From positions 1 through 10,492 of the forward strand of contig DGTH01000020.1 of the NCBI GenBank assembly GCA_002393705.1: DNA of 10,492 nt. Direction: 5' to 3'. The notes under the pieces are model-generated. The model saw only the letters and a program-made list of their open reading frames with translations, did no database searches and was not told the DNA's origin. This DNA is from Prevotella sp. UBA4341. GTDB lineage: Bacteria > Bacteroidota > Bacteroidia > Bacteroidales > Bacteroidaceae. Of the stretch, positions 1 to 6,440 are shown in pieces. Numbering within the stretch: the first letter of the stretch is position 1; each line of letters starts with the position of its first letter. The position numbers and the translations under genes were made by a program.

Positions 1-1032
1 TCATTTGATCCCCTTCGCATTCAGCGCCTCTTGGTAGCGGCGGGCGTTAGCCATGTGCTCCTCGCCGGTGGCTGCAAAGTTATGGCGGCCGGAGAAGTCC
101 TCCTTCGCACACATGTAGAGGTAGTCGTGGTGCTCCATGTTCAGTACGGCATCGATGGCCGCAATGCTGGCCACCTTGATGGGGCCGGGCGGCAGTCCGT
201 GGTTGCGGTACGTGTTGTAGGGACTGTCTATGCTTAGCAGCTTGTCGTAGAGCCGCTTCAGGTCGAAGCGCTTCCAGGCAAACTTGATGGTGGGACAAGC
301 CTGAAGGGGCATGTCCCTCTGCAAGCGGTTGTAGTACAGGCCGGCTATGATGCGCTTCTCCGCCAGGTCGTTGGTCTCTTCATCGACGATGCTGGCCAGC
401 GTCTGCACCTCGAGGGGTGACAGCTGCAGGCTTTCGGCCTTCTTGAGCCGCTCCGTGGTCCAGAAGGCTTTATACTCCTTCTGCATACGCTTCATCAAGT
501 CGTCGAGCGTGGTGTCCCAATATATATTATAGGTATTAGGAATGAAGAGGCTGATGACGGTCGTCGTGTCCGTACCGTAGCGCCGGCAGAAAGCACTGTC
601 ACGAAGCGCCTGGGCAATCTCGGCCGAGTCGAGCATGAGTTTCTTGGAGAGCAGGGCCGACAGGCGTTCGCAGGTGCGGGCCTCGGGTACCGTCAGGTTG
701 ACGGCTTCCTGCTGCTGGTTCTTCAGGTGGCGCCATACGGTGAGCGCCAGCTGACCGGGCTCCACCTTGTAGCGTCCTGTCTTGATGTCCTGGTCGTAGT
801 GGGTGTGACGGGCTATGGTGTGGAAAGCTTTCTTTCCGACGGTAGTGGCAAAGGGGTCAATCTTCTGATAGACAGAGTCTATCGTGTCGTCGCGGTCTAT
901 CAGGACGTAGTGCGTCTCGTCGTCAGCGGCAAGAGGTGTCAGCAGGTAGTAGCCCACGAGGGCCAGGATGGCTGTCAAGCCAGCCGCCGCAGCGTACAGA
1001 TAGACCTTGGGATACTTGAATTTCTTCTTCAT
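1..1032 (-). CDS. mltG: Endolytic peptidoglycan transglycosylase MltG (YceG family)
   Basis: Membrane-anchored lytic transglycosylase that cuts nascent glycan strands internally, leaving 1,6-anhydro-MurNAc ends and so helping set glycan length. The 343-residue protein has a short basic N-terminus, one membrane segment (about residues 12-32) and then a periplasmic YceG domain. The signature ASIVDEET (213-220) aligns with ASIVEKET of E. coli MltG, making Glu219 the catalytic acid. Further family blocks are YYNRL (233-237), LQACPT (243-248), NTYRNHGLPPGPI (273-285) and a C-terminal YLYMCAKE...GRHNFAATGEEH stretch. Length is normal for the family and both ends are inside the window; the stop occupies the first three bases. 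The start follows a well-placed promoter. It is transcribed divergently from the phosphatase gene and appears to be alone or first in its unit; what lies downstream is outside the window. Confidence 0.96.
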   Translation of the reverse strand: MKKKFKYPKVYLYAAAAGLTAILALVGYYLLTPLAADDETHYVLIDRDDTIDSVYQKIDPFATTVGKKAFHTIARHTHYDQDIKTGRYKVEPGQLALTVWRHLKNQQQEAVNLTVPEARTCERLSALLSKKLMLDSAEIAQALRDSAFCRRYGTDTTTVISLFIPNTYNIYWDTTLDDLMKRMQKEYKAFWTTERLKKAESLQLSPLEVQTLASIVDEETNDLAEKRIIAGLYYNRLQRDMPLQACPTIKFAWKRFDLKRLYDKLLSIDSPYNTYRNHGLPPGPIKVASIAAIDAVLNMEHHDYLYMCAKEDFSGRHNFAATGEEHMANARRYQEALNAKGIK

Positions 1033-1061
1033 TTTTGTATGTAAGCTTTATTTTCAGCTTG

Positions 1062-1092
1062 CAAAGTTACGAATTAATATGTAATTGGCAAA
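1062..1092 (-). promoter_or_regulatory. Bacteroidetes-type promoter for mltG
   Basis: On the minus strand, TTTG (1092-1089), a 19-base spacer and TAACTTTG (1069-1062) match the Bacteroidetes TTTG / TAnnTTTG consensus with the expected spacing. It lies about 30 bases upstream of the mltG start, giving a short leader. No Shine-Dalgarno sequence is evident, as is usual in this phylum. Confidence 0.8.
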
Positions 1093-1141
1093 GAAATTCA
1101 CTGCCATTTGCGTTCTTTTCTTTATCTATTTAGAAGTTTTG

Positions 1142-1162
1142 GCCAAGATTTTCTTCCTTGGC
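1142..1162. promoter_or_regulatory. Small inverted repeat abutting the phosphatase promoter (possible operator)
   Basis: GCCAAG (1142-1147) and CTTGGC (1157-1162) form a perfect 6+6 inverted repeat with 9 bases between. It ends exactly where the -33 TTTG (1163-1166) begins. The position and the roughly 15-base centre-to-centre distance would suit a dimeric regulator, but a repeat this short can occur by chance and no regulator is identified. Confidence 0.25.
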
Positions 1163-1194
1163 TTTGTTTTTTAGAACGTTTTTTCGTACCTTTG
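1163..1194 (+). promoter_or_regulatory. Bacteroidetes-type promoter for the PafA-like phosphatase
   Basis: TTTG (1163-1166), a 20-base spacer and TACCTTTG (1187-1194) match the phylum consensus. Transcription would begin near 1200. That makes the in-frame ATG at 1158 upstream of the transcript and supports the start at 1227, with a leader of about 25 bases. Confidence 0.82.
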
Positions 1195-1226
1195 CTCGCT
1201 CAAAGAACAAAATCAATTCCAACTGT

Positions 1227-2717
1227 ATGAAGAAAACCTTTATTATCCTTACCTTTCTGTTCGTAGCCGTAGGGCTGCGGGCACAGAGTTCGTTCGGCGA
1301 GCGCCCCAAGCTCATAGTAGGAATCGTTGTTGACCAGATGCGCTGGGACTATCTGCCCCGCTATTACGACCAGTTCGGCGATGGCGGATTCAAGCGGCTT
1401 TTGAACGAGGGCTACAGCTACGACAACTGTCTCATCAACTACGTACCGACGGTGACCAGCATCGGCCACACGAGCGTCTATACCGGCACGACGCCTGCCT
1501 ACCACGGCATTTGCGGCAATAACTTCTACCTTGACGGGGAGAGCGCCTACTGCTGCAGCGACAAGAGCGTGCAGCCCGTGGGCTCCGACAACCAGAAGGC
1601 CGGCTGCATGTCGCCGCGCAACCTGCTGGCTACGACCATAGGCGACCAGCTGCGGCTGCACACCGACTTCCGCTCGAAGGTCATCGGCATCAGCTACAAG
1701 GACCGTGCCGCCATCTTCCCGGCAGGAAGGGGTGCCAACGCTGCCTACTGGCTCGACACGAAGAACCGCCGCTTCATCACCTCCACCTACTACATGACCG
1801 AGCTGCCCGCATGGGTGAAGGAGGCCAACAAGAAGACAGAGGCCGACCCCGACTTCGTGCGCCTGGGCAAGGACATCGGCCTCTCGCCAGCCTGCGGACA
1901 CATTACCACCGACATGGCCATAGCAGCCCTGAAGGGTGAGAACCTGGGACGTGGACTCGACACCGACATGCTCTGCGTGAGCTACAGCCAGACCGACGTC
2001 ATGGGACATAAGTGGGGAACACGCGGCGTGAAAGCTGACAGCGCATACCTGGAGCTGGACAAAGACATAGCACGACTGCTCACGGCGCTCGACCAGCAGG
2101 TGGGAAGAGGACAGTACCTGCTGTTCCTAGCGGCCGACCACGGTGCTGCCCATAACTACAAGTTCATGCAGGACCACCACTTCTCGGCTGGCCAGTGGCG
2201 CAGCGACCAGGTCATACCGAAAATCAACAGCATACTGGGCGACAAGTACATCAAGGACATCATAGACTACCGCGTCTTCATAGACCGCAAGCTCTGCGAG
2301 GCCAACGACAAGGACTATGAAGACATACGCGACCGCATCGTCAGCGAACTCAAAAAGGAGAAGGACGTCATCTTTGCGGCAGCCTACGAGGAACTGCCCC
2401 AGACGGCCATGCCCGACCTGCTGCGGGAGCGCGCCCTGCGCGGCTACTACCCGGGACGCTCAGGCGACATCATCTTCTTCCCCCGTCCGGCTTACTACGA
2501 GTTTGGCGACTATTCCTCGCCCACAGGCACCACCCACGGCTTGTGGAACCCCTACGACGCCCACATTCCCATGGTCTTCTTCGGCTGGCACGTGCCTCAC
2601 GGCAGCAGCCCGCGCGAGACCCACGTCACCGACTTTGCGGCCACCGTCTGCGCCCTGCTGCACATTCAGCAGCCTAACGCCAGCATTGGCGAGGCACTGA
2701 CCTTTGGGCAGTTTTAA
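1227..2717 (+). CDS. pafA: Secreted PafA-type alkaline phosphatase (alkaline phosphatase superfamily)
   Basis: Probable periplasmic phosphomonoesterase of 496 residues. The start at ATG 1227 gives a clean signal peptide (MKKTFIILTFLFVAVGLRAQ); the reading frame is open back to 1158, but the promoter lies inside that extension. All metal and catalytic positions known from Elizabethkingia PafA can be placed: Asp36, nucleophile Thr77 (in PTVTSIGH), Asn98 (GNN), the Lys158/Arg160 pair (YKDR), Asp257 and His261 (TDVMGH), Asp304-His305 (AADHG) and His437 (TTHG). The Lys/Arg pair distinguishes phosphate-monoester-specific PafA enzymes from diesterase relatives (NPP), so monoesterase activity is the better guess. 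It is about 50 residues shorter than Elizabethkingia PafA, with much of the difference between Arg160 and Asp257. It stands alone between divergent mltG and galE, which has its own promoter. No Pho-box-like repeat is evident. The family is well supported; the substrate is inferred. Confidence 0.87.
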   Translation: MKKTFIILTFLFVAVGLRAQSSFGERPKLIVGIVVDQMRWDYLPRYYDQFGDGGFKRLLNEGYSYDNCLINYVPTVTSIGHTSVYTGTTPAYHGICGNNFYLDGESAYCCSDKSVQPVGSDNQKAGCMSPRNLLATTIGDQLRLHTDFRSKVIGISYKDRAAIFPAGRGANAAYWLDTKNRRFITSTYYMTELPAWVKEANKKTEADPDFVRLGKDIGLSPACGHITTDMAIAALKGENLGRGLDTDMLCVSYSQTDVMGHKWGTRGVKADSAYLELDKDIARLLTALDQQVGRGQYLLFLAADHGAAHNYKFMQDHHFSAGQWRSDQVIPKINSILGDKYIKDIIDYRVFIDRKLCEANDKDYEDIRDRIVSELKKEKDVIFAAAYEELPQTAMPDLLRERALRGYYPGRSGDIIFFPRPAYYEFGDYSSPTGTTHGLWNPYDAHIPMVFFGWHVPHGSSPRETHVTDFAATVCALLHIQQPNASIGEALTFGQF

Positions 2718-2739
2718 TGACTTTTAACAAGGCAAAGAA

Positions 2740-2769
2740 CTTGTCCAACGAGAAAAAGTTGTACCTTTG
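2740..2769 (+). promoter_or_regulatory. Bacteroidetes-type promoter for galE
   Basis: TACCTTTG (2762-2769) is a full -7 match. An imperfect -33 element, CTTG (2740-2743), sits 18 bases upstream. The ATG of galE follows 35 bases after the -7 box. This gives galE its own transcription start despite following the phosphatase gene by only 87 bases. Confidence 0.72.
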
Positions 2770-2804
2770 CACGAAGTAAAACTTAAAATATTGTATTACA
2801 GACT

Positions 2805-3842
2805 ATGAAACAGACCATTCTGGTAACCGGTGGCACCGGCTTTATCGGTTCACACACTACCGTAGAACTGCAGAACGCAGGCTACGAAGTCGTTATTGTT
2901 GATAACCTCTCGAACTCGAACGCCGACGTGCTTGACGGCATTGAGAAGATAACCGGCAAGCGCCCCGCCTTCGAGCGCGTAGATTGCTGTGACCTGGAGG
3001 CTATGGACAACGTCTTCCGCAAGTACCCAAAGATTGAGGGCATCATTCACTTCGCTGCATCGAAAGCCGTAGGCGAAAGTGTCGAGAAACCTCTGCTGTA
3101 CTACAGAAATAACATCCTTTCGCTGGTCAACCTGCTTGAGCTCATGCCGAAACATGGCGTGAAGGGCATCATCTTCTCCAGCAGCTGCACGGTCTATGGA
3201 CAGCCCGACCCCGAGAACCTGCCCGTCACCGAAGACGCTCCCATCAAGCCGGCGGAGAGCCCCTACGGTAACACAAAGCAGATCAACGAGGAAATCATAC
3301 GCGACGACATCAACAGCGGAGCACCCATCAAGGCTATCCTGCTGCGCTACTTCAACCCCATAGGCTCACACCCCTCGGCCTACATCGGCGAGTTGCCCAA
3401 CGGCGTGCCCATGAACCTGATTCCCTACGTCACGCAGACGGCCATCGGCATCAGAGAGAAACTGAGCATCTTCGGCAATGACTACGACACGCCCGACGGA
3501 ACCTGCATCCGCGACTACATCTACGTGGTCGATTTGGCCAAGGCTCACGTCAAGGCTATGGAGCGCGTGCTCGATACGGACTCTGACAAGCTTGAAGTGT
3601 TCAACGTGGGCACGGGCAACGGTGTATCGACCAAGCAGATTGTCGATGCTTTCGAAAAGGCTACGGGCGTGAAGCTGAACTGGCAGTACGCACCCCGTCG
3701 TGCTGGCGACATTGAGAAGGTATGGGCTAACCCCGAAAAGGCCAACAAGGTGCTGGGGTGGAAGGCTGAGACCAGTCTTGAAGACACGCTGAAGTCGGCA
3801 TGGCTCTGGCAGCAGAAGCTGCGTGAGCGCGGCATACAATAA
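2805..3842 (+). CDS. galE: UDP-glucose 4-epimerase (extended short-chain dehydrogenase family)
   Basis: Cytoplasmic NAD-dependent enzyme interconverting UDP-glucose and UDP-galactose (Leloir pathway; precursor supply for surface polysaccharide). The 345-residue length is normal. The N-terminal NAD-binding motif is GGTGFIGSHT (9-18). The catalytic Ser lies in SSSCTVYG (125-132), and the YxxxK pair is Tyr154/Lys158 in SPYGNTK. RYFNPIGSHPSAYIGE (181-196) and RDYIYVVDLAKAH (236-248) are standard GalE blocks. The residue matching E. coli Tyr299, which limits the size of the sugar pocket, is Val306 here (GDIEKVWAN against GDLPAYWAD). The enzyme may therefore also take N-acetylated UDP-hexosamines; this is an inference from one position. 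The gene has its own promoter and is followed by a hairpin gap before pcrA. Confidence 0.95.
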   Translation: MKQTILVTGGTGFIGSHTTVELQNAGYEVVIVDNLSNSNADVLDGIEKITGKRPAFERVDCCDLEAMDNVFRKYPKIEGIIHFAASKAVGESVEKPLLYYRNNILSLVNLLELMPKHGVKGIIFSSSCTVYGQPDPENLPVTEDAPIKPAESPYGNTKQINEEIIRDDINSGAPIKAILLRYFNPIGSHPSAYIGELPNGVPMNLIPYVTQTAIGIREKLSIFGNDYDTPDGTCIRDYIYVVDLAKAHVKAMERVLDTDSDKLEVFNVGTGNGVSTKQIVDAFEKATGVKLNWQYAPRRAGDIEKVWANPEKANKVLGWKAETSLEDTLKSAWLWQQKLRERGIQ

Positions 3843-3910
3843 GGAAATCCTTTCTTTCATAAAATAATGAAACATAGCCATCAGGCTATAATTTGTGTTT
3901 GTGTTTACTG

Positions 3911-3940
3911 GCGGGTCTCCGATGGGAATCGGAGACCCGT
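3911..3940. terminator. Strong GNRA-capped hairpin between galE and pcrA (terminator or leader element)
   Basis: A perfect 12-bp stem, CGGGTCTCCGAT (3912-3923) paired with ATCGGAGACCCG (3928-3939), encloses the tetraloop GGGA, which is of the stable GNRA class. One more G-U pair closes the base (3911/3940). It lies 70 bases after the galE stop and 38 bases before the pcrA ATG. No U-rich run follows it on either strand, so it is not a textbook intrinsic terminator. It could end or stabilise the galE transcript, or form a structured leader for pcrA. The hairpin itself is certain; its role is not. Confidence 0.6.
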
Positions 3941-3977
3941 TCACTTCAAAGCGATAAGCAAATAACATCAGGAAATA

Positions 3978-6299
3978 ATGAATCAGAATCTTCTCAGCGA
4001 ACTTAACGACAGTCAGCGCGAGGCCGTCACCTGGTGTGACGGACCCCAGCTGGTCATAGCCGGAGCAGGGTCGGGAAAGACACGTGTGCTGACCTACAAG
4101 ATAGCATGGCTCTTGGAAGAATACAACCTGGAACCCTGGCGAATACTCGCCCTGACGTTCACCAACAAGGCGGCACGCGAAATGAAGGAACGCATAGCGC
4201 GCCTGGTGGGGCAGGAGAGGGCCCGCTACCTGCAGATGGGAACCTTCCACAGCGTCTTTGCACGCATACTGCGACGGGAAGCCCGCCACATAGGCTACAA
4301 CCCGGACTTTACCATCTACGACCAGAGCGACTCACGCTCGCTGGTGAAGAGCATCATCAAGGAGATGCAGCTCGACGAGAAGCAGTATAAGCCGTCGAGC
4401 GTGGCAGACCGCATCTCCATGGCCAAGAACCACCTGCTGCTGGCCCATGCCTACGCCAACAGCCCCTCGGCTGCCGACGACGCCGTACGCAAAGTACCGG
4501 CCATCAGCCAGATATACCTGCGCTATGCAGAACGCTGCCGACAGGCCAATGCCATGGACTTCGACGACCTGCTGGTGCAGACGTTCACGCTGTTCCGCGA
4601 CCACGAGGACATTCGCAGGCAATACGCCGAACGCTTTGCCTATGTGCTGGTCGATGAGTACCAGGACACGAACTACGCACAGCAGGCCATCGTCATGCAA
4701 CTCACGAAGGAGCGCCAGCGCGTCTGCGTGGTAGGCGACGACGCACAAAGCATATACTCCTTCCGGGGTGCCAACATCGATAACATCCTGAACTTCCAGA
4801 AGGCCTACACGGGGGCACGACTCTTTAAGCTGGAACAGAACTACCGCTCTACGCAGCTCATTGTCGAGGCGGCCAACAGCCTGATACGCCATAACCAGCG
4901 ACAAATACCCAAAGACGTGTATAGCCACAACGAAGAGGGCGAGAAACTCACCCTGAAGCCTGCCTACAGCGACAAAGAGGAGGCACAGGTGGTATGCAAC
5001 GACATACAGCGCATCAGGCGGACGGAGCATTGTGAGTACTCTGACTTCGCCATACTCTACCGCACCAATTCGCAGAGTCGCTCGTTCGAGGAATATATGC
5101 GCAAGGAGAACATTCCCTACCGCATATACGGCGGACTAAGCTTCTACCAGCGTAAGGAGATAAAGGACGTCATAGCCTACTTCCGGCTCGTGGCCAACCC
5201 CGACGACGAGGAGGCACTGAAGCGTATCATCAACTATCCGGCACGCGGCATCGGCGATACCACCGTGACCAAGATCATTGCCGCCGCCTCGCTGCACGGC
5301 GTCAGCCTCTGGACGGTCATCAAGCAGCCTGCCGTCTTCCAACTCAACGTGAATCGGGGCACGCTATCGAAGATAGAGGCCTTCCGCACGCTCGTGGAAA
5401 GCTGGATAGCGCGTGCCCAGACTGACGACGCCTTCGCCCTGGGCCACGACGTCATCATGCAGAGCGGAGTGAGCCGAGACATCTACTCGGGCAAGGAGCC
5501 TGAGGACCTGTCGCGCCAGGAGAACCTGCAAGAGCTGGTCAGCGGACTGCAAGACTTTGTTGAGTCACGCCGCGAGGAAGACCAGGGCGACCACGTCTCC
5601 ATGAGCGACTACCTGCAGGAGGTGTCGCTGCTGACCGACCTGGACAGCGACGACGACGACACACAGCCGAAAGTGGTCTTGATGACCATCCATAGCGCGA
5701 AGGGCCTGGAGTTTCCTACTGTCTTCATTGTGGGGCTGGAGGAGAACATCTTCCCGTCGCCCATGTGCGTCAACTCGCTACGCGAACTGGAGGAGGAACG
5801 CCGCCTGCTCTACGTGGCCATCACGCGGGCAGAGAAGCGCTGCATCATGACCTGTGCCCAAAACCGCTTCCGCTACGGCCGCATGGAGTTTGACACGCCC
5901 TCGCGCTTCATCAGGGATATTGACCCCCGGCTGCTCAACGTCGTAGGCAACACGCCGGGCCTCTCTGCCGGCTCGCGCCAGTTTGACTTCAACGGTAACC
6001 GCCTGAACCGCAACAGCAGCTACGTGCAGAACGCGCGCCCCGTGGCTACTCAGTTTATGGCCGACCCCAAGCCGCGCATTGTTCCCGTTACCACCGTTGC
6101 ACCATCAGCAGGCAGGGAAACCACCTCAGACAATGACAGCCTGAAGGTGGGCTCCATCATCGAGCACCAGCGCTTCGGCATTGGCGAAGTGCTGGCCCTG
6201 GAAGGAACCGGCGAGAACCAGAAAGCAACTGTTCAGTTCAAGAATACCGGAACCAAACAGTTGCTCCTAAAGTTTGCACGTATCAAAGTTATCGGGTAA
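3978..6299 (+). CDS. pcrA: ATP-dependent DNA helicase PcrA/UvrD (superfamily 1A)
   Basis: 3'-5' DNA helicase acting in nucleotide-excision repair, replication-fork upkeep and removal of recombinase filaments. The 773-residue protein shows the SF1 motifs in order: Q-motif region LNDSQREAV (9-17), Walker A AGAGSGKT (28-35), LTFTNKAAREM (59-69), TFHS (89-92), Walker B VDEYQDTN (225-232), VGDDAQSIYSFRGAN (252-266), QNYRS (287-291), the GLSFYQRKEIKD block (386-397), TIHSAKGLEFP (570-580) and LLYVAITRAEKR (610-621). A variable linker (about 655-720) leads to a C-terminal Tudor-like domain (about 722-773, HQRFGIGEVL...), which in PcrA/UvrD contacts RNA polymerase. That tail favours PcrA/UvrD over Rep. 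It follows the hairpin gap after galE, with no clear consensus promoter; a degenerate TATAATTTG is visible near 3890. Its end converges on a small minus-strand gene 7 bases away. Confidence 0.96.
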   Translation: MNQNLLSELNDSQREAVTWCDGPQLVIAGAGSGKTRVLTYKIAWLLEEYNLEPWRILALTFTNKAAREMKERIARLVGQERARYLQMGTFHSVFARILRREARHIGYNPDFTIYDQSDSRSLVKSIIKEMQLDEKQYKPSSVADRISMAKNHLLLAHAYANSPSAADDAVRKVPAISQIYLRYAERCRQANAMDFDDLLVQTFTLFRDHEDIRRQYAERFAYVLVDEYQDTNYAQQAIVMQLTKERQRVCVVGDDAQSIYSFRGANIDNILNFQKAYTGARLFKLEQNYRSTQLIVEAANSLIRHNQRQIPKDVYSHNEEGEKLTLKPAYSDKEEAQVVCNDIQRIRRTEHCEYSDFAILYRTNSQSRSFEEYMRKENIPYRIYGGLSFYQRKEIKDVIAYFRLVANPDDEEALKRIINYPARGIGDTTVTKIIAAASLHGVSLWTVIKQPAVFQLNVNRGTLSKIEAFRTLVESWIARAQTDDAFALGHDVIMQSGVSRDIYSGKEPEDLSRQENLQELVSGLQDFVESRREEDQGDHVSMSDYLQEVSLLTDLDSDDDDTQPKVVLMTIHSAKGLEFPTVFIVGLEENIFPSPMCVNSLRELEEERRLLYVAITRAEKRCIMTCAQNRFRYGRMEFDTPSRFIRDIDPRLLNVVGNTPGLSAGSRQFDFNGNRLNRNSSYVQNARPVATQFMADPKPRIVPVTTVAPSAGRETTSDNDSLKVGSIIEHQRFGIGEVLALEGTGENQKATVQFKNTGTKQLLLKFARIKVIG

Positions 6300-6306
6300 A
6301 AAGCTC

Positions 6307-6435
6307 TCAGAGCGCTTCATCCTCGGGCCGCTCTGGGCGGTGCACTACACGAGGCAGATGCTTTTTCTTGCGCAGGTAAGCTTCCTTGCGCAACTCGTAG
6401 TCCTGATAGTGTCGCTCTAAGAAGTTATCGGCCAT
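6307..6435 (-). CDS. Small charged protein, 42 residues, function unknown
   Basis: An open frame from ATG 6435 to TGA 6307 encodes 42 residues, beginning MADNFLERHYQDYELRKEAY and ending RPERPEDEAL. The first 26 residues suit an amphipathic charged helix; a basic RKKKH patch follows, then a proline-containing acidic tail. About 45% of residues are D, E, K or R; there is no Cys, signal peptide or membrane segment, so a cytoplasmic protein is expected. It starts 5 bases after the stop of the DUF4270 gene on the same strand, which suggests translational coupling and membership of that operon. It exactly fills the gap to the end of pcrA. I do not recognise a family with confidence. The case for a real gene rests on position, spacing and composition; its shortness makes annotation pipelines likely to miss it. 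Confidence 0.62.
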   Translation of the reverse strand: MADNFLERHYQDYELRKEAYLRKKKHLPRVVHRPERPEDEAL

Positions 6436-6440
6436 GCTGA

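Noticed and set aside
1158..1226. Upstream in-frame extension of the phosphatase gene
   Set aside because: It contains the promoter -7 box and would bury the signal peptide; the start at 1227 is better.
1200..2009. 269-residue open frame antisense to the phosphatase gene
   Set aside because: It lies wholly opposite a gene with a full catalytic motif set and its own promoter and signal peptide. Its translation is rich in Val, Gly, His and Ala without family motifs, as expected from the complement of GC-rich codons.
3366..4289. 307-residue open frame antisense to the ends of galE and pcrA
   Set aside because: It spans two conserved genes and the hairpin gap and shows no recognisable motif.
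4332..5030. 232-residue open frame antisense to pcrA
   Set aside because: It opposes helicase motifs that are clearly under selection; low-complexity Val/Leu-rich translation without family features.
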